Assembly: GCA_027592155.1 (NCBI GenBank) | Contig: JAQCKY010000162.1 | Coordinates: forward strand, 1 to 6,075 | From: Pseudomonadota bacterium | GTDB taxonomy: Bacteria; Pseudomonadota; Alphaproteobacteria; Rhodospirillales; UBA2165 | Reading direction: 5' to 3' | DNA length: 6,075 bases | Shown here: piece after piece, positions 1 through 6,060 of the stretch | Position numbering within the stretch: position 1 is the stretch's first letter | Layout of the letters: each line of letters starts with the position of its first letter | The notes under the pieces: model-generated | Database searches by the model: none | Seen by the model: only the letters and a program-made list of their open reading frames with translations | What the model was told of the DNA's origin: nothing | Made by a program: the position numbers and the translations under genes

Positions 1-1987
1 TGCCAACCGCGGGGAAATCGCGGTTCGGGTCGCGCGCACCGCCCACCGCATGGGTATCCACGTGATCGCGGTCTACTCCGATACGGACGCGGCGGCGATG
101 CATGTGGCGGTGGCGGACGAGGCCGTGCGGATCGGCCCCGATGCGGCGGCCAAGAGCTATCTGAACATCGATGCCGTATTGGAGGCGGCCCGGCTTACCG
201 GCGCGGAAGCCGTTCATCCAGGCTATGGCTTTCTTGCCGAGAACGATGCTTTTGCCGGCGCGTGCGAGGAGGCCGGGATAATCTTCGTGGGGCCGAGCGC
301 CGAGACGATGCGCAAGATGGCGTTCAAACATGAGGCGAAGAAGATCATGGCGGATGCCGGTATTCCGGTAACCCCCGGCGGCATGCTGGAAGACGACGAC
401 CTCACGACGGCTAAGGCGATTGCCCAGGAGACGGGTTATCCGATTTTGATCAAGCCGGTTGCCGGTGGCGGCGGCAAGGGTATGCACCGGGTTGCCTCGG
501 AGCATGATTTGGAAGCATCCCTGGCGGCGGCGCGCCGGGAAGCGGCATCCTCTTTCGACGATGACCGATTGATGATCGAGAAATTGATCGAGCGGCCGCG
601 CCATATCGAGGTTCAGATATTCGCGGATCGTCACGGCAACGCGGTGCATTTGTTTGAGCGGGATTGCTCGATCCAGCGCCGTTATCAGAAGGTCATTGAA
701 GAAGCGCCGGCGTTTGGGCTCTCTGATGATATGCGCGCCGCCATGACGGCGGCGGCGGTTTCCGCGGCACGGGCGGTGGACTACCGGGGGGCCGGTACCA
801 TCGAGTTTATTGTTGAGGCGGATACGTTTTATTTTATGGAGATGAATACGCGCCTCCAAGTGGAGCATCCGGTCACCGAGATGATTACCGGCGTCGATCT
901 GGTTGAATGGCAGTTCCTCGCGGCCGCCGGTGAGGTTTTGCCGAAAACCCAAGACGAAATTTCGGTCGACGGTCACGCCATCGAGGCCCGGATATACGCG
1001 GAAGATAGCCTTCGGAATTTTATGCCGGCATCTGGTCAGATCGATCAGCTTATCTGGCCTCCTGAGAATGAGCGTGTTCGCCTCGATACGGGGGTACAGG
1101 TCGGCGATGAGGTCGGCGTCTATTACGATCCCATGATTGCCAAATTGGCGGTGTCGGGGAAAGACCGCCAGGCGGCGTTGAGCGGGTTGTCGACGGCTTT
1201 GGGTGAGACGGAAATAGAGGGGCTTTCCGTCAACATCGATTTCCTTGGTGCGGTGATTAGGCATCCTGAATTCGCGGCGGGTCACATCGATACCGGATTT
1301 ATCACGCGCCATTGGGCCGAATTGGCGATGGCGGCTGCCGGAATTTCATCAGAGGCCGTGATCCTCGCCTGTCTTTATCTTGATCTGGAACGGCCAAAAG
1401 ATGTGGGCCTCGAAGAAGGCGCGGACATTTATTCGCCCTGGCAGGTATCGGACGGTTGGCAGGCCAATCTCCCGTCCGTCGATCGATTTCGGTTTCAGGT
1501 ATCGGTCGATCGGGACACGCCGATCCTCGATGTTGAGGTCCTAAGGGGTGCTGATCGTTACGAGTTTCGATTGCCGGGGCACCGAGCCGAGGTTGGTTCG
1601 GCACAACGAAGCGGCGACCGTGTTTCCGCTTTGATCGATGGCGTGTTGGTCGAAGGAGAAGTGAGCCGTGAAGGCGCTCGCCTGAGCGTTACCCTCAAAT
1701 CTAATTTGGCTTGCCGCCTATATCATCTGGACCCGCGGGCCCTTATCGACCGTGACGAGGAGGCCGGTGGAAGCCTAAATGCGCCGTTGCCGGGAAAGAT
1801 CGTCGAGATATTTGTCGGTACCGGTGACAAAGTGGAGAAGGGTGAGACCCTGCTGGTCATGGAAGCCATGAAAATGGAGTATTCTATCAAGGCGCCCGGC
1901 GGCGGCGTTGTCGCCGCTTTGCATTGCGCCGCCGAAGACCAGGTGAAGGAAGGCGACGTGTTGATCGAATTAACCGCCGAAGAATGA
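1..1987 (+). CDS. mccA: Methylcrotonyl-CoA carboxylase alpha subunit (biotin carboxylase + biotin carrier), 5' partial
   Basis: This is the biotin-carrying subunit of an acyl-CoA carboxylase. It uses ATP and bicarbonate to carboxylate its own biotin, which then serves the beta subunit. The frame is open to the left edge: codons from base 2 read ANRGEIAVRVARTAHR, the usual N-terminal motif, so the ATG at 50 is internal and only about 7 residues are missing. Numbering from base 2 gives 661 residues. Visible parts: the ATP-grasp glycine loop GGGGKG (about 155-160), RDCSIQRRYQK (220-230), MEMNTRLQVEHPVTE with the catalytic Arg (about 284) and Glu (about 288), a C-terminal carboxylase region ending near YYDPMIAKL, a linker domain, and a biotinyl domain with EAMKM whose biotin-accepting Lys is encoded at 1871-1873. 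The SPW...DGW linker motif, the length and the neighbouring isovaleryl-CoA dehydrogenase favour methylcrotonyl-CoA over propionyl- or geranyl-CoA carboxylase. The class is near certain; the substrate is inferred. Stop is TGA. Confidence 0.88.
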   Translation, partial: ANRGEIAVRVARTAHRMGIHVIAVYSDTDAAAMHVAVADEAVRIGPDAAAKSYLNIDAVLEAARLTGAEAVHPGYGFLAENDAFAGACEEAGIIFVGPSAETMRKMAFKHEAKKIMADAGIPVTPGGMLEDDDLTTAKAIAQETGYPILIKPVAGGGGKGMHRVASEHDLEASLAAARREAASSFDDDRLMIEKLIERPRHIEVQIFADRHGNAVHLFERDCSIQRRYQKVIEEAPAFGLSDDMRAAMTAAAVSAARAVDYRGAGTIEFIVEADTFYFMEMNTRLQVEHPVTEMITGVDLVEWQFLAAAGEVLPKTQDEISVDGHAIEARIYAEDSLRNFMPASGQIDQLIWPPENERVRLDTGVQVGDEVGVYYDPMIAKLAVSGKDRQAALSGLSTALGETEIEGLSVNIDFLGAVIRHPEFAAGHIDTGFITRHWAELAMAAAGISSEAVILACLYLDLERPKDVGLEEGADIYSPWQVSDGWQANLPSVDRFRFQVSVDRDTPILDVEVLRGADRYEFRLPGHRAEVGSAQRSGDRVSALIDGVLVEGEVSREGARLSVTLKSNLACRLYHLDPRALIDRDEEAGGSLNAPLPGKIVEIFVGTGDKVEKGETLLVMEAMKMEYSIKAPGGGVVAALHCAAEDQVKEGDVLIELTAEE

Positions 1988-1995
1988 GGGGAATT

Positions 1996-3168
1996 ATGAT
2001 CCCGAACGAATATCCGTCGCTGAACTACAATCTCGGAGAGACCGCGGACCTGCTGAGAGATTCGGTGCGGGCCTTCACGGCCGATGAGATCGCCCCCCGG
2101 GCCGCCGAGATCGACGAGAGTAACCAGTTTCCGATGGAGCTCTGGAAGAAAATGGGCGATCTGGGGCTGCTTGGGATTACCGTGCCCGAGGCTTATGGCG
2201 GCGCCGATCTCGGCTATTTGAGCCATTGCGTGGCCATGGAGGAAATCAGCCGTGGTTCCGCCAGCGTGGGGTTGAGTTACGGCGCTCATTCAAACCTCTG
2301 CGTCAATCAAATCAATCTCAACGGGACCGAAGCGCAAAAAGAGAAATACTTGCCGACATTGGTCTCGGGCGATCATGTCGGCGCGCTGGCGATGAGCGAG
2401 GCGGGGGCCGGCTCCGATGTCGTGAGCATGCGCCTTCGGGCTGAACAACGCGGCGATGAGTATGTCCTAAACGGGACCAAGATGTGGATCACCAACGGCC
2501 CCGACGCAGACGTCCTGGTGGTTTACGCCAAAACCGACCCGGAGGCGGGGTCGCGGGGCATTTCGGCATTCATCATCGAAAAAAACATGGTGGGGTTCTC
2601 GACGGCGCAAAAACTGGACAAACTGGGCATGCGCGGCTCCAACACCTGCGAACTGGTGTTCCAGGATTGCATCGTGCCGGCGGAAAACGTCCTTGGCGTT
2701 GTCGGTGGCGGCGTTACGGTTTTGATGAGTGGCCTGGACTACGAGCGCGCCGTGCTCGCCGCCGGTCCCTTGGGTATCATGCAGGCCTGTATGGACGTGG
2801 TGATCCCTTATATCCATGACCGCAAGCAGTTCGGCCAATCAATCGGCGAGTTCCAGCTGATGCAGGGAAAAATCGCGGACATGTACACGACCATGTCGGC
2901 CAGCCGGGCCTATGTTTATGCCGTGGCCCAGGCCTGCGACCGCCAGGAAACGGCGCGTAAAGACTCGGCGGGCGCAATTCTTTATGCCGCGGAGAAGGCG
3001 ACCTGGATGGCGTTGGAAGCTATTCAAGTACTCGGCGGTAATGGTTATATCAACGAATACCCGACCGGGCGGCTGTTGCGGGACGCCAAGCTTTATGAGA
3101 TCGGTGCCGGGACGTCCGAAATCCGCCGGATGCTGATCGGGCGGGAACTGTTTGAGGAAAGCCGCTAG
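1996..3168 (+). CDS. ivd: Isovaleryl-CoA dehydrogenase
   Basis: This FAD enzyme oxidises isovaleryl-CoA to 3-methylcrotonyl-CoA in leucine breakdown and passes electrons to ETF. It is 390 aa, the usual family length, with the acyl-CoA dehydrogenase order: helical N-terminal domain, middle beta domain (AMSEAGAGSDVVSM, WITNGPDADVLVVYAKTD, KLDKLGMRGSNTCEL), C-terminal helical domain (FGQSIGEFQLMQGKIADMY, LGGNGYINEYPTGR). The subfamily mark is the catalytic base: Glu250 in SGLDYERAVLA matches the Glu254 position of human IVD, and the site used by medium-chain enzymes is instead Gly-Ala (370-371, YEIGAGTSE). The start at 1996 has a GAGGGG ribosome site just upstream (1986-1991) and fits the family N-terminus. 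An in-frame ATG at 1984 overlaps the mccA stop as ATGA and would add four residues. Only 8 bases separate it from mccA, so the two are almost certainly co-transcribed and probably translationally coupled. The stop TAG lies inside an inverted repeat shared with the next gene. Confidence 0.93.
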   Translation: MIPNEYPSLNYNLGETADLLRDSVRAFTADEIAPRAAEIDESNQFPMELWKKMGDLGLLGITVPEAYGGADLGYLSHCVAMEEISRGSASVGLSYGAHSNLCVNQINLNGTEAQKEKYLPTLVSGDHVGALAMSEAGAGSDVVSMRLRAEQRGDEYVLNGTKMWITNGPDADVLVVYAKTDPEAGSRGISAFIIEKNMVGFSTAQKLDKLGMRGSNTCELVFQDCIVPAENVLGVVGGGVTVLMSGLDYERAVLAAGPLGIMQACMDVVIPYIHDRKQFGQSIGEFQLMQGKIADMYTTMSASRAYVYAVAQACDRQETARKDSAGAILYAAEKATWMALEAIQVLGGNGYINEYPTGRLLRDAKLYEIGAGTSEIRRMLIGRELFEESR

Positions 3169-3187
3169 CGACACATCCATTAGCGGC
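3161..3187. terminator. Inverted repeat spanning both stop codons of a convergent gene pair (candidate bidirectional terminator)
   Basis: GCCGCTA at 3161-3167 is exactly complementary to TAGCGGC at 3181-3187, with a 13-base loop between them. The left arm and first loop base contain the TAG stop of ivd; the right arm and last loop base contain the TAA stop of the opposite-strand monooxygenase. The stem is seen directly. Its terminator role is inferred from its place in the 11-base convergent gap. There is no U-tract on the + strand; on the - strand the stem is followed by TTTCCTC, a weak one. A longer stem is not possible because the flanking bases do not pair. Confidence 0.4.
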
Positions 3188-4367
3188 CGGGGAAATATCC
3201 TTCGATCCCCAACCCTAAACGAATGCGGCTGTACATCGTGGCGCTACGGTCCCAGGCGAGACCGATATGGCCGCCCGCCGCGTGCACATCCCTAAACACC
3301 CGTTGCAGATGGTTGGTGAGATACATACCACTGCCGCCGGTCGCTTCGAACAGACGCACCGTTGCGCGCTGGGCAAGTTTGACGGCGTAAGCCGCATCGC
3401 GGGTAGCTGTAGAGATATCGTTTTCGTCGATGAACGCGCCTGAGGCCAGCTTGGCCATGACGTTTCGGGCGGTGCCGAGGACGAGACGCCGAGCGGCCTC
3501 GGCTTCGGCGGCAGACTCGGCCAGGCGGAGTTGCAGGTTCTGTGCATCGATCAGGGCTTCGCCGCGCACTTTTCGGGTCCGCATCATTTCGGCGAAATCA
3601 TCGACAGCTCCTTCGGCGGCGCCGACCGGGACCGAGGCGAGAGCAAGCTGCGCGACGCCTTTTTGGGGCATCCGATAGACTGGGCCGTGATTTAATTTCG
3701 AGCCTGGTGTGGCGCCGTCGAAGATCAGGTTTTCGTCCAATATCCGGTGATCCGGGATGAAGATGTCATCGACGTCGAAATCCATGCTGCCGGTTCCAGC
3801 CATGCCGACGGTAAACCAGTTGTCCACCGTGGTTCGGTCCCTGGCCGGGATCAGCATGAAAGCCGGGTAGGGCGGTGCATCGTCGCGGGGGATCATGCCG
3901 CCGATGATGCTCCAGCGGGCATGAGGGAGACCGCTGGGAAAATGATACCGGCCCGTTACGCGGACACCGCCGTCGACCTTCTCAACCTTGCCGCTCGGCG
4001 CGTAGGACGATGATATCAATGCCTTGGGGTTGTCGCCCCAGACATCATGCTGCGCTTCGTCGCCGAAGAGCGACAACACGCAGCTATGTTCGCTATAGAC
4101 GTTGGAGACCCAGGCCTGCGACGCACAAGCTTTGCCGAGTTCCATGGAGACGGCGCAAACCGAGTCCCAGCCGAGCTCCATGCCGCCGAAGCGGGCCGGC
4201 TGGCAGATGCGGGGAAATTCCGCGGCGACGATATCGGCGATTGTCTCGTCCGGCGCACGCCGGAGTTCTTCCGACGCAGCTGCCCGCTCCCTAAACGCAG
4301 GAGCCAGAGCTCGGGCGCGAGAGACCAGTTCGTCGATCGTCACCGTATCGGTTGCGAGCTCATCCAT
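3180..4367 (-). CDS. Acyl-CoA dehydrogenase-fold flavin-dependent monooxygenase (group D, HpaB-C2/HsaA/DszC-like)
   Basis: Predicted 395-aa oxygenase component of a two-component flavin monooxygenase. Such enzymes take reduced FMN or FAD from a separate reductase and hydroxylate an aromatic or other ring substrate in the cytoplasm. The domains follow the acyl-CoA dehydrogenase fold: N-terminal helices (about 20-115), beta domain (about 118-205, with ISSSYAPSGKVEKVDGG and GRYHFPSG), and a C-terminal helical domain of the Acyl-CoA_dh_2 type (about 240-375, GGSGMYLTN...LQRVFRDVHAAGGH). By hand alignment to ivd the catalytic Glu position is Ala239, so this is unlikely to be a dehydrogenase. Ser145 and His367 are candidate counterparts of the Ser and C-terminal His that act at the flavin in this family. 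The start is ATG at 4367, backed by GAGGGGAGA seven bases upstream; the longer frame would need a TTG at 4418. No flavin reductase is adjacent. The substrate is unknown; 4-hydroxyphenylacetate, steroid-ring, dibenzothiophene or indoleacetate types are all possible. Confidence 0.82.
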   Translation of the reverse strand: MDELATDTVTIDELVSRARALAPAFRERAAASEELRRAPDETIADIVAAEFPRICQPARFGGMELGWDSVCAVSMELGKACASQAWVSNVYSEHSCVLSLFGDEAQHDVWGDNPKALISSSYAPSGKVEKVDGGVRVTGRYHFPSGLPHARWSIIGGMIPRDDAPPYPAFMLIPARDRTTVDNWFTVGMAGTGSMDFDVDDIFIPDHRILDENLIFDGATPGSKLNHGPVYRMPQKGVAQLALASVPVGAAEGAVDDFAEMMRTRKVRGEALIDAQNLQLRLAESAAEAEAARRLVLGTARNVMAKLASGAFIDENDISTATRDAAYAVKLAQRATVRLFEATGGSGMYLTNHLQRVFRDVHAAGGHIGLAWDRSATMYSRIRLGLGIEGYFPGR

Positions 4368-4372
4368 CGTGG

Positions 4373-4381
4373 TCTCCCCTC
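4373..4381 (-). promoter_or_regulatory. Ribosome binding site that decides the monooxygenase start
   Basis: Read on the - strand this is GAGGGGAGA, followed by CCACG and the ATG at 4367. The spacing is right for a Shine-Dalgarno site. It rules in favour of this ATG over the upstream TTG at 4418. Confidence 0.7.
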
Positions 4382-4391
4382 GGTTAAACAG

Positions 4392-4419
4392 AGCATACCG
4401 GGGTTCAGGGGACTGCAAA
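4392..4419 (-). promoter_or_regulatory. Candidate sigma-70-type promoter for the monooxygenase gene
   Basis: On the - strand, TTTGCA (4419-4414, 4/6 to TTGACA) is followed after 16 bases by TATGCT (4397-4392, 4/6 to TATAAT). Transcription would begin near 4385 and leave a short leader carrying the ribosome site. Both boxes are imperfect, and in GC-rich DNA such matches arise by chance, so this is only a candidate. Confidence 0.3.
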
Positions 4420-4488
4420 AGTGCGGATCACACTCGCCCGCGCCTTGACTCGACCCGGCGCTTTGGGAAGGCTGACTTGCAAAGAATT

Positions 4489-4495
4489 GGAAGGA
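4489..4495 (+). promoter_or_regulatory. Ribosome binding site supporting the GTG start at 4505
   Basis: GGAAGGA lies nine bases before GTG 4505. A rival site, AGGGGA at about 4407-4412, precedes the alternative GTG at 4421 by eight bases, so the ribosome site alone does not settle the start. The family N-terminus favours 4505. Confidence 0.45.
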
Positions 4496-4504
4496 TTTGG
4501 TGAC

Positions 4505-5557
4505 GTGCGCATCGTTCAGACAGGACTGTTGATCAACAATACGGCCAAGGCGACGGTGGGATTTACGATCCTGGCGCCGATGTCTCACGACAAAGTCTAC
4601 CTGCTGGATATGGCAGGCAACGAGGTTCATCGCTGGGTTCTTGTCGGCACGGTGGGGTGTCTCGCTCAGCTGCTCGATAACGGCAATCTGCTCAGTTGCG
4701 AAGAGAGCACGCAAGACTGCCCGATTCCCCACGGCCGCGGCGGATTTATCCGCGAATATGACTGGGACGGGAATTTGGTCTGGGAGCACATCGATCATAC
4801 CCAGCACCATGATGCGCGCCGCTTGCCGAACGGTAACACGCTGTATCTGGGATGGGAGCTTATCACCGACGAGGATGCCGACCGGGTACAAGGCGGTCAG
4901 CCGGGGACCGAGGCCGCGGAAGGGGGCATCTGGTGCGATTTTATGAAAGAGGTCACGCCGGACGGTCAATGCGTTTGGGAATGGCACCTGATCGATGAAG
5001 AGATTGAGAAGCTGCCCTTACCGCCGATGATGGACCGGGTCGAATACGCCCATACCAATGCCTGCTTCCCGATGGAAAACGGCGACGTCCTGGTCAGCTA
5101 TCAGCGTCTGAGCACGATCGCTATCATCGATCGTGAGACCCGGCGCCAGAAATGGCACCATACGGACTGGAATTGGGGCCGTCAGCATGACCCGCAAATT
5201 CTCGATAACGGCAATATTTTACTGTTCGGTAATGGTTTGATGGCGCCTAAATTTCCCGGTTCCTTGATCGTTGAGTTCAATCCCACAACCAAGGAAAACG
5301 ACTGGGTCTATAAAGCCAATCGTTATCTGGAATTTTACAGCCCCCACATCAGTGGCTGCCAGCGGCTGTGGTCCGGCAATACGCTGATTTGCGAAGGTGT
5401 GTATGGCCGCCTGTTCGAGGTGACCCCGGAAGGCGAAATCGTCTGGGAATATATCTGTCCCCATGAAAGTAACCGTCCGGAATACGGAGATTTGAACTGG
5501 GTCTACCGCACGCAGCGATACTCCGCGGATTCACTACAGATCAAAAACCGCGTCTAG
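4505..5557 (+). CDS. Arylsulfotransferase (ASST)-like beta-propeller protein
   Basis: Resembles the arylsulfotransferase family, whose characterised members move sulfate from one phenolic ester to another phenol without PAPS. From GTG 4505 it is 350 aa; from GTG 4421 it would be 378. The opening TGLLINN...GFTILAPMS...VYLLDMAGNEVHRW is the typical N-terminus of bacterial ASST-like proteins, which supports the shorter form. Propeller repeats are plain: a His/Asn-containing strand followed by L-x-NGN-x-L recurs at about 56-63, 101-113, 183-196, 227-240 and 280-294, alternating with D-x-x-G-x-x-x-W turns (35-44, 86-95, 151-160, 307-316). His101/102, His183, His228 and His281 are candidates for the conserved active-site histidines; I cannot tell which would carry sulfate. 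There is no signal peptide or membrane segment, and there are nine cysteines, so a cytoplasmic location is likely, unlike periplasmic E. coli ASST. It is transcribed away from the monooxygenase. Many family members are uncharacterised, so activity is inferred. Stop is TAG. Confidence 0.75.
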   Translation: MRIVQTGLLINNTAKATVGFTILAPMSHDKVYLLDMAGNEVHRWVLVGTVGCLAQLLDNGNLLSCEESTQDCPIPHGRGGFIREYDWDGNLVWEHIDHTQHHDARRLPNGNTLYLGWELITDEDADRVQGGQPGTEAAEGGIWCDFMKEVTPDGQCVWEWHLIDEEIEKLPLPPMMDRVEYAHTNACFPMENGDVLVSYQRLSTIAIIDRETRRQKWHHTDWNWGRQHDPQILDNGNILLFGNGLMAPKFPGSLIVEFNPTTKENDWVYKANRYLEFYSPHISGCQRLWSGNTLICEGVYGRLFEVTPEGEIVWEYICPHESNRPEYGDLNWVYRTQRYSADSLQIKNRV

Positions 5558-5560
5558 CGG

Positions 5561-5573
5561 CACCGGGCCGGTG
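5561..5573. repeat. Short perfect palindrome between convergent genes
   Basis: CACCGGGCCGGTG is a perfect 13-base palindrome with a single central base, four bases after the sulfotransferase-like stop codon. As RNA it could fold into a five-pair stem with a three-base loop. It may contribute to termination of the + strand transcript but has no U-tract. Confidence 0.35.
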
Positions 5574-5574
5574 A

Positions 5575-5601
5575 GGGCGCTCTCAGTTGAGAGAGTCGCC
5601 C
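5575..5601. terminator. Bulged hairpin at the second convergent junction (candidate terminator)
   Basis: GGGCG (5575-5579) pairs with CGCCC (5597-5601). Inside it, CTCTC pairs with GAGAG around an AGTT loop (5580-5593). The two stems are separated by a three-base bulge on one side. It overlaps the last codons of the split-barrel gene and follows the stop of the sulfotransferase-like gene. The pairing is seen directly; the terminator role is inferred, since no run of U follows on either strand. Confidence 0.3.
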
Positions 5602-6014
5602 CGCATATTTACCGCGCGGTCTAATTTGATCAGGACGGCAAATCCTTCTTCGGCGCCGTCATGGTTAATTTCGCGTTCCTGAAGCATGGTCCGGACTTTG
5701 TCCCGAAATTCACCGCGCTCATGGATCTCGGCTGTTCCATAAAAGCGAAATATTCCACCGGGATGGGGAAGATCGCCGCGCTCCGCGGCGGCTTTGTTGC
5801 TGTACATGACGCAGACGCGCGGATCTTTGCGCAGATTGTCGAGCGCTGAGCGTTTTCCCCGTTCCCAGTAGGCCAGATGCTCGTCGTCATAGACGATCAT
5901 GCTGCCCTTGGGGCTGATGTTGGGGCCGTTTTCGCCTGATGTGGCCAGCATGCAGACGCAGTGATCCTGATGGGCATTAAAAATAAGGTCTTTGATTTCT
6001 TGACTGAAAGCCAT
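5583..6014 (-). CDS. Pyridoxamine 5'-phosphate oxidase-family FMN-binding split-barrel protein
   Basis: A 143-aa protein of the FMN-binding split-barrel superfamily (PNPOx-like). Family features are the N-terminal helix, the first barrel strands CVCMLATSGENGPNISPKGS (19-38), the strand DDEHLAYWERG (43-53), RSALDNLRKDPRVCVMY (55-71), which normally helps bind the flavin phosphate, and the FRFYGTAEIHERG strand (89-101). Such dimeric proteins bind FMN, or sometimes F420 or haem. Function cannot be assigned from sequence: family members include oxidases, reductases and detoxifying proteins, and true PdxH is longer (about 210-220 aa), so this is not PdxH. The start ATG at 6014 has an excellent ribosome site. 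It converges on the sulfotransferase-like gene with a 25-base gap, and its upstream region holds an imperfect dyad. Whether it relates to the nearby flavin monooxygenase is unknown. Stop is TGA. Confidence 0.82.
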   Translation of the reverse strand: MAFSQEIKDLIFNAHQDHCVCMLATSGENGPNISPKGSMIVYDDEHLAYWERGKRSALDNLRKDPRVCVMYSNKAAAERGDLPHPGGIFRFYGTAEIHERGEFRDKVRTMLQEREINHDGAEEGFAVLIKLDRAVNMRGDSLN

Positions 6015-6020
6015 TGTTGC

Positions 6021-6027
6021 TCCTCCC
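6021..6027 (-). promoter_or_regulatory. Strong ribosome binding site of the split-barrel gene
   Basis: On the - strand this reads GGGAGGA, six bases before the ATG at 6014. It is the best Shine-Dalgarno match in the window and fixes the start of the split-barrel gene. Confidence 0.8.
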
Positions 6028-6037
6028 TAATATTATT

Positions 6038-6060
6038 GCCGATACGTATTTCATATTGGC
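6038..6060. promoter_or_regulatory. Imperfect dyad upstream of the split-barrel gene (candidate operator)
   Basis: GCCGATA (6038-6044) and TATTGGC (6054-6060) form seven-base arms with one mismatch around a nine-base centre, which itself overlaps the palindrome ATACGTAT (6042-6049). The dyad lies 24-46 bases upstream of the ATG at 6014, in AT-rich DNA where a promoter would be expected, so a repressor site is plausible. I do not recognise the regulator. A clear -35/-10 pair could not be placed, because the window ends at 6075. Confidence 0.25.

Larger units (their letters stand above)
4368..4504. promoter_or_regulatory. Divergent intergenic region between the monooxygenase and sulfotransferase-like genes
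   Basis: These 137 bases separate the two chosen start codons and are the only place both genes can be driven from. Apart from the ribosome sites and the weak - strand promoter candidate, I see no convincing operator dyad or + strand promoter. The sulfotransferase-like frame stays open through its right part, back to a GTG at 4421, so some of it may be coding if that start is used. Confidence 0.5.

Noticed and set aside
50..52. ATG as the start of the carboxylase
   Set aside because: The frame continues upstream to the window edge and encodes the conserved ANRGEIAVRV motif, so the gene begins outside the window.
1..1987. Propionyl-CoA carboxylase alpha subunit
   Set aside because: Not fully excluded, but the linker motifs and the adjacent isovaleryl-CoA dehydrogenase fit methylcrotonyl-CoA carboxylase better.
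1924..1995. N-terminal extension of isovaleryl-CoA dehydrogenase to an upstream start
   Set aside because: The added residues are Arg-rich, overlap the biotinyl domain of mccA in another frame and do not resemble any family N-terminus.
1723..2289. 188-residue - strand open frame across the mccA/ivd junction
   Set aside because: It mirrors two well-supported genes on the other strand; no ribosome site or family motif was seen.
3180..4367. Ordinary acyl-CoA dehydrogenase belonging to the leucine operon
   Set aside because: It is on the opposite strand, has Ala where the catalytic Glu should be, and carries the C-terminal RDVHAAGGH-type motif of flavin monooxygenases.
4368..4418. 17-residue extension of the monooxygenase to a TTG codon
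   Set aside because: The ATG at 4367 has a strong ribosome site, and the extension covers the candidate promoter.
4445..4473. TTGACT as a -35 box for the sulfotransferase-like gene
   Set aside because: No acceptable -10 box lies 16-18 bases downstream; the bases there read AAGGCT or similar.
4340..4987. 215-residue - strand open frame opposite the sulfotransferase-like gene
   Set aside because: It is antisense to a clearly conserved propeller protein, overlaps the monooxygenase start and shows no recognisable domain.
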